From Mixophyes australis (lineage: Eukaryota > Chordata > Amphibia > Anura > Limnodynastidae), in the NCBI GenBank assembly GCA_036250195.1, contig JAVHZZ010000003.1, forward strand, positions 39,777,835-39,841,834: 64,000 nucleotides of DNA, read 5' to 3'. This document shows, in pieces, positions 58,107 to 64,000 of this stretch. Under the pieces are notes generated by a model. The model saw only the letters and a list, made by a program, of their open reading frames with translations. It was not told where the DNA came from and did no database searches. The position numbers were made by a program, and so were the translations under genes. Position 1 is the stretch's first letter, and each line of letters opens with the position of its first letter.

Positions 58107-59460
58107 GATATGCTCACTGACCCCCGTGTTCTGGTTTTGGTTTTGGATGAACTTTGTGTGTTGATTTTGGCAAAACAGCTCTCGTGTGTTTTGGTTTTGG
58201 CTTCTCTGGCAACTGTTTCTAGGAAAAAACTAAGCTTTCCCAAGACACTCAGTGGTGATGCAGATGAGTCAGCACAACATTTTGACATTTGGTCTGGTCT
58301 AAAAGAATTGCCCAAAAATCGTGACAGCTCTGCCATAAAATGAACTAGAAATTCCATGAGCAAGGCCATTACCAGCAATTACATCAAAGTACACAGACTT
58401 CTGTGGTGGTGGTTCCAGCGGGGATGAATTAGTATTGTTTGAAGATTATGTACACACTGATGAGGGTAAAAATGATGACAGTGTAGAGTGCAGGGGCTGA
58501 AAGCTAGCTAAGAGAAGGGAGCTACCTGATGCTGGTATGCTTGGTAATATGTTCGGTAGAATTACATCTTGGCAATTTTTATGTTTTTCTACAGTAAACT
58601 TTCACCTTTATTAGAGAGGGGTTTTTTTCTTTAAAAAGATACAAGCTTTTTATTTACATTTTTGTTTCTCTGACTTAAAACCACTATGCACTTGAACATA
58701 GGCTTTAGCATATGAGGTAGAGGGATTAGTATCATCATGACTGAGACTGGAGAGTGACAAGAACAATGCCACCCTCCTGTTAGTGTATGAGCTATGGCAC
58801 AGTAGAATGTCACTGGAGACTTTTAAGAACACTGATAGCCCCATCATTACAATTTCTGTTTCAGCACTGAACCCTGCTACTTCTCCTGTTTCTGAGTGAG
58901 CTATGGTACAGTAAAATGTAACTGCAGATTTAGACCAAACCTGCCAGCCCTATTATTTCTATTTTAGCAATGACAATTAGCGATGGAGCGCTCCTCTTTG
59001 TGTGTAACATATATAACACTTTACAATTTGACTGCAAATTCAGAAGACCAAGCCTGCCAGCCGTAGTATTTCTATTTCAGCAATGACAATTAGCAATGGA
59101 GCAATGGAGCTCTCCTCTTTGTGTGTTACCTATATAATACAGTTCAATGTGACTGCAGATTCACACCAAGACTCTCAGGCCTATTAATTTTATTTCAGCA
59201 ATGACAATTAGCAGTGGAGCAATGGAGCTCTCCTGAAAGTCACTGGAGACTTTGAACAACACTGCTACCCCTCCTCTTTCTTTTCTACCTATGATGCTGC
59301 CCAACTGCACTAGAGACTGCCAACAACTGTGCTACCCCTTCATTTTGCTTCGCTTTCAATTCCGAGGGCACGCAAAAGTACATAGCCGGCTCGGCTCGGT
59401 ACTCGAATTTGCTAAGTTCTGGTGTGTTCAGTTCTCAGGCAACTGGGACTGAGCATCTCT
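58107..59460. repeat. GAGATGCTC-ended repeat with internal tandem units
   Basis: The left end 'agatatgctcactgaccccc' and right end 'gggactgagcatctct' are partly inverse (ATGCTCA / TGAGCAT). The left third is rich in 'tggttttgg'. From 58730 on, units with 'gagtgacaagaacaatgcca', then three units starting 'gcaatgacaattag' at 58967, 59080 and 59198 (113 and 118 bp apart) follow. Relative of 1560-1935. A DNA transposon is likely but no transposase or clear target duplication is seen. Confidence 0.5.
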
Positions 59461-60403
59461 ACAAAGTACACACTGAGGAAGCCACAAAGCATTTACACGT
59501 TTGGAATGATCTAAACACCAAACCGACTACTCCTAGTATGATTTATTACCTACCAGATGAGGAGTGGAGAATACCAAAGAGGTAGAGCAGGAGCCAGCAG
59601 TGAAGTTGGAGGAACTATCTATGACTCTCGAGGAGGCAGAAGTGAAGGTAGAAGAGCCAGTGCTGACTTCTCAGCCTATAGCAGATAAAAACTGTGGGGA
59701 ATCTTTGGATGACCATGAAGAGTCAAGAGGAGGACCAACACCAATTTATACTATTTTAAATTTCACATAATATATAGCATAAATGTCAGATGTTGTATGC
59801 ATGACACTGTATAAATTTTATGGCAAAATGTTGTACTATCTATTTATGTGTATAGGTGTAACTTCAAAAAGTTTCTAGCATTTTACAGTTGCTCCCCATA
59901 ATTGAAGACTTCTTTGACCTTGTATAAATAATCAAACAAGGTGATTAATTTGCTTCCAAATCCAGTTCATGCACAAATTGTTTATTTAACCACTTTACAA
60001 AATATACCAGTCACTGTGCTGGTTGCTACCAAGAGGGAACCTCTTGGCTTGGGTACCAATCAGAGACACACCATGACGGGCCAATCCCCTTAGTCCTTAG
60101 AGAATGGGACGTGAGGGTCAAAGCCAAAGTCAATGGGTTGGAGAGTCTAGAATCACGAGAGACTGAACTAAATCGATAAACAAAAAGACAAGCTTATGAT
60201 ATTCATCAACCTGCATTTTAATCTCCCTATGTTACCCTATTACCACCCTCTACACAGCTAACACAAGACAACAACCCTCTGACCAACATTGCTGTGTGAC
60301 TGATCACACAGCCCACTCAATACTTTTTACCTTTGCATTCTAGCTGGTCCAATGTGCAATATAGATGTAGCACGTGCCCTTGTGTTTCAAACTCCCATTG
60401 TCC
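59461..60403. other. No recognisable gene
   Basis: A 59564-59770 frame is rich in Glu and Lys and opens at GTG; no family recognised. The rest is unclassified. Confidence 0.4.
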
Positions 60404-60553
60404 CATAGATTGTAAGCTTGTGAGCAGGGTTCTCTTACCTCTCTGTCTGTATGTATTATCCAGTATTGTTTTATTAATGTTTGTTCCCAATTGTAGAGCG
60501 CTATGGAATTTGCTGGCGCTATATAAATAAATGTTGATGAAATGTCGATGATG
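60404..60553 (+). mobile_element. L2-type LINE 3' tail
   Basis: 'tagattgtaagcttgtgagc' is followed by 'attgtagagcgctatggaat' and 'ggcgctatataaataaatg' with a (GATGA)n-like end. This matches the tails of the 7941 LINE and of the V-SINEs. Confidence 0.8.
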
Positions 60554-61935
60554 AAACAAAGCAAGGTTGTTTGAAGCACCGTCAAAATTCCAACTTTGCT
60601 CATGCACAGATTGCTAGAAGTAAGCCCCTTACAAAGGCTGCATAAAGGTGAGGTCTCCTAGTCTTAATTAAAAAACAAGATTTTGGGCACTTATCATAAA
60701 TAATGTGATCTATAACAAATTTCTCATCTGCCATACAGAGAGGTGCTCTCAGTCTTAATTGACTTGACCTTTAGCAAAGTGCTAAACCAATAATCAGTAA
60801 TGCTAAAAATGAATGCATATGATGCAAAGAATCAATAAATATTGCCCATCTTATAAATTACATTTTCTAATACATGGACACTTTTGAAATGGTGCCAAAA
60901 GAACTGCATTTATTTCATGGTAGATTAAAATACAATTATCAATTCAATGACGCATATTTTTGGAGTAAAAAAAACAATCAGCTTTTTCACGTACTCGTGT
61001 TTCACATGTAACGGGCCCCGAGGAGAACAATGTCCAGCAGGAATGCTTCAAGGCATTCAGTGACAAGATTGTATCATACGGTTCTCCTGGGGTAAATAAT
61101 GGAGATCACAGAATGAAATTATGAACTTGTTTAGTGCCAGTCACATTTTTTTTTAAAAAAGTTTCAATTGAAATGTTTTATTATTTATTAAACCTTTTTT
61201 TCAAATGTATGTGATTAGTTTAACATAATGAGCACAAATAATATCAGTCGTACAGTGTTAATATAACGTGACGTATTTATAGAAAAGACAACATGTGTTT
61301 ACAGTGGTAGCTATTAATGTGAAATCGCAGTACGCAAATCAGGCACAATATAATGTACTGAAGTGTCATATACACAAGGTAAAATAGCGTATTTCCAGTG
61401 AGAGGTCCTTAGCAAAAATTTCAAGTCACGCTCAACTCTACCTCGTCCAGAGGTGCTGCAATTTATATGGCCATCGAACGTTAACTATGACAGCAGTGTA
61501 ATTATGCTATAGTAGGACTTGCTATAGTAAGAGTTGGGCAGATATATATGCCAGACACATTTTTACCCCTGAGGTCGAAATACTGTTGTATTTTCAGTTG
61601 TATATATCTTGAGATACATACCACTTAAAATATACATGTAAGATCGCAATTTTGCTACCGAATTTTTATGTGTCGAAAACTAAATCAAACCCTTAGGGGT
61701 AGATTCAGAAACAACGTAATGTCCTATAACAATTCTATATGTTCGTTCCTTAATGTTTCCATTAGAGAAAAACAAAGATAAACTATAAAATATAAGGTTA
61801 GAGTGCCTAATGTAACTTATTACAGTAGCTTATACATGTCTGTGGTGAGCGCTATTTTCACAACACACAAAAATAAGAATGCTGAGAGCTCTGTACTACT
61901 TTGGCTGTGGATAAAATTATAAAGCTACATACTAA
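60554..61935. other. No recognisable feature
   Basis: AT-rich unclassified sequence. Confidence 0.4.
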
Positions 61936-62110
61936 GGGGTATATTTACTAAACTGCGGGTTTGAAAAAGTGGAGATGTTGCCTATAGCAACCAATCAAAT
62001 TCTAGCTGTCATTTACTTAGTGCATTCTACAAAATGACAGCTATAATCTGATTGGTTGCTATAGGCAACATCTCCACTTTTTCAAAACCGCAGTTTAGTA
62101 AATATACCCC
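61936..62110. mobile_element. Palindromic MITE, family A, complete
   Basis: A 175-bp foldback from GGGGTATATTTACTAAACTG to CAGTTTAGTAAATATACCCC. The symmetry continues outside as 'actaa' and 'ttagt'. Loop 'tacttagtgcattctacaaa' matches that of the 27149 copy. Confidence 0.85.
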
Positions 62111-63250
<1,140 letters not shown>

Positions 63251-63272
63251 TAGGGTGTCGCCAAGTGTGGGG

Positions 63273-64000
63273 TGTCACGGGCACTAGGAGTCTTTACCCA
63301 GTATCACCCGCTGATGGTCTATCAGAGCAGTAGAGTTGGTATATGATACTCTGGTGGCAGGGTGATGATGGAACTGGAAACAGCAGATGGTTAGAGAATG
63401 CTCAGAAAGTCTATGACTAGCAGCACTGGTAAACAATAGGTAACTGAACACGAGGATCTGGATGGACAAGGACACGTGAGGGTAGTCAGTGGTCTGCGCA
63501 CGGCAAGTTGTACCACTGCTATAGTGAGACAGAATGTCCAGGAGTAATAAGGAGGTGGAAGTCAGCGGTCTGCGTATAGCAAGTTGTACCGCTGTCTGTA
63601 GTGAAGGAATGGAATCCAGGTGAAGGTAACGGGGAAGTCAGTGGTCTGCGTGTAGCAAGTTGTACCACTGCTTATGTGAGAGGATATATGCAACTGGTGA
63701 CCCAGGGAAACAGGAATCAATGGTCTGCCTACAGCAAGTTGTACCACTGAATATATATATGTGAGGAAGGACACGAGGAGATAAATGGAATGCAGAGTCT
63801 ACACGGGTACACTGAACTTGATCCCACGTTGAACTGCACACAATAATAATAATGAATGAACAGCACTGCACAGATAAACAAAGTCACTAGAATAGTCCAG
63901 CAAAAGGAAACACAGTCAATAATAGCAATAGTCTCAGAGGATGGAAACTCCGGAGGAGAACAACTCAGTCCAGATGGATATGCAATACACCAGCACAGTC
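63273..64000 (-). mobile_element. LTR, minus strand, cut by the window end
   Basis: Read on the minus strand the LTR ends CTAGTGCCCGTGACA at 63273, the same 3' terminus type as the LTRs ending at 14754 and 49573. Upstream of it is C/T-rich R-U5-like sequence with the hairpin array at 63487-63749. The 5' end, promoter and any internal region lie beyond 64000, so solo or full-length status is unknown. Confidence 0.6.
63487..63749. repeat. Four ~76-bp tandem units, each with a 7-bp hairpin stem
   Basis: Each unit holds a CAGTGGT-like left arm, 'ctgcg', 'gcaagttgt' and an ACCACTG-like right arm. Left arms start at 63487, 63563, 63639 and 63718. Unit 2 has CAGCGGT with ACCGCTG, so both arms changed together. 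Unit 4 has one mismatch (CAATGGT). Confidence 0.85.

Noticed and set aside
57049..58107. A multi-exon host gene built from successive plus-strand frames
   Set aside because: No frame has a recognisable domain and no consistent splice signals join them.

Overview
This is eukaryotic, almost certainly vertebrate, DNA: AT-rich overall, and filled with dispersed repeats. The mix of an L2-clade LINE, tRNA-headed V-type SINEs with L2-like tails, many hAT and palindromic MITEs, Tc1-like relics, solo LTRs and a retroviral pol relic fits an amphibian, probably a frog. That assignment is inference from repeat style and not from any host gene. I found no host protein-coding exon, no rRNA or tRNA gene and no CRISPR array. 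The window reads as intergenic or intronic sequence.

Layout. 1-7.8 kb: a Tc1-like relic, two Helitron-like copies set in locally duplicated sequence, an LTR-like block and a palindromic MITE. 7.8-11.5 kb: a nearly complete L2-clade LINE (endonuclease, reverse transcriptase, L2-type 3' tail, TAA repeat) broken by two compensating frameshifts. 12.5-22.2 kb: palindromic MITEs (one nested in another), a solo LTR with 5-bp target duplication, a second LTR-like block and three hAT-type elements. 24.9-26.7 kb: a 31-bp minisatellite. 27.1-28.6 kb: a palindromic MITE, then a 1.25-kb hAT-type element carrying a foldback and a 24-bp minisatellite related to the 31-bp one. 29.4-36.5 kb: further hAT MITEs, a solo LTR inside an older repeat and a Tc1-like element with both inverted repeats.

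38.9-49.6 kb: L2 tails, three palindromic MITE families, a complete V-SINE, a hAT MITE and a 1.07-kb solo LTR. 50.6-52.2 kb: a decayed retroviral RNase H-integrase segment on the minus strand, near two further V-SINEs. 54.3-55.4 kb: a third Helitron-like copy inside a TA repeat. 58.1-59.5 kb: a repeat with internal ~115-bp tandem units. 60.4-63.3 kb: three L2 fragments. The window ends inside a minus-strand LTR holding four hairpin units with a compensatory base change.

Functionally the elements interact only as mobile DNA. The V-SINE tails resemble L2 tails, which suggests mobilisation by L2 machinery. The hAT, Helitron-like and palindromic elements lack coding capacity here and would have depended on proteins encoded elsewhere. 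The best candidates for something less described are the shared core of the two minisatellites, the covarying hairpin array in the terminal LTR, and the Helitron-like insertions at corresponding places in local paralogous sequence.
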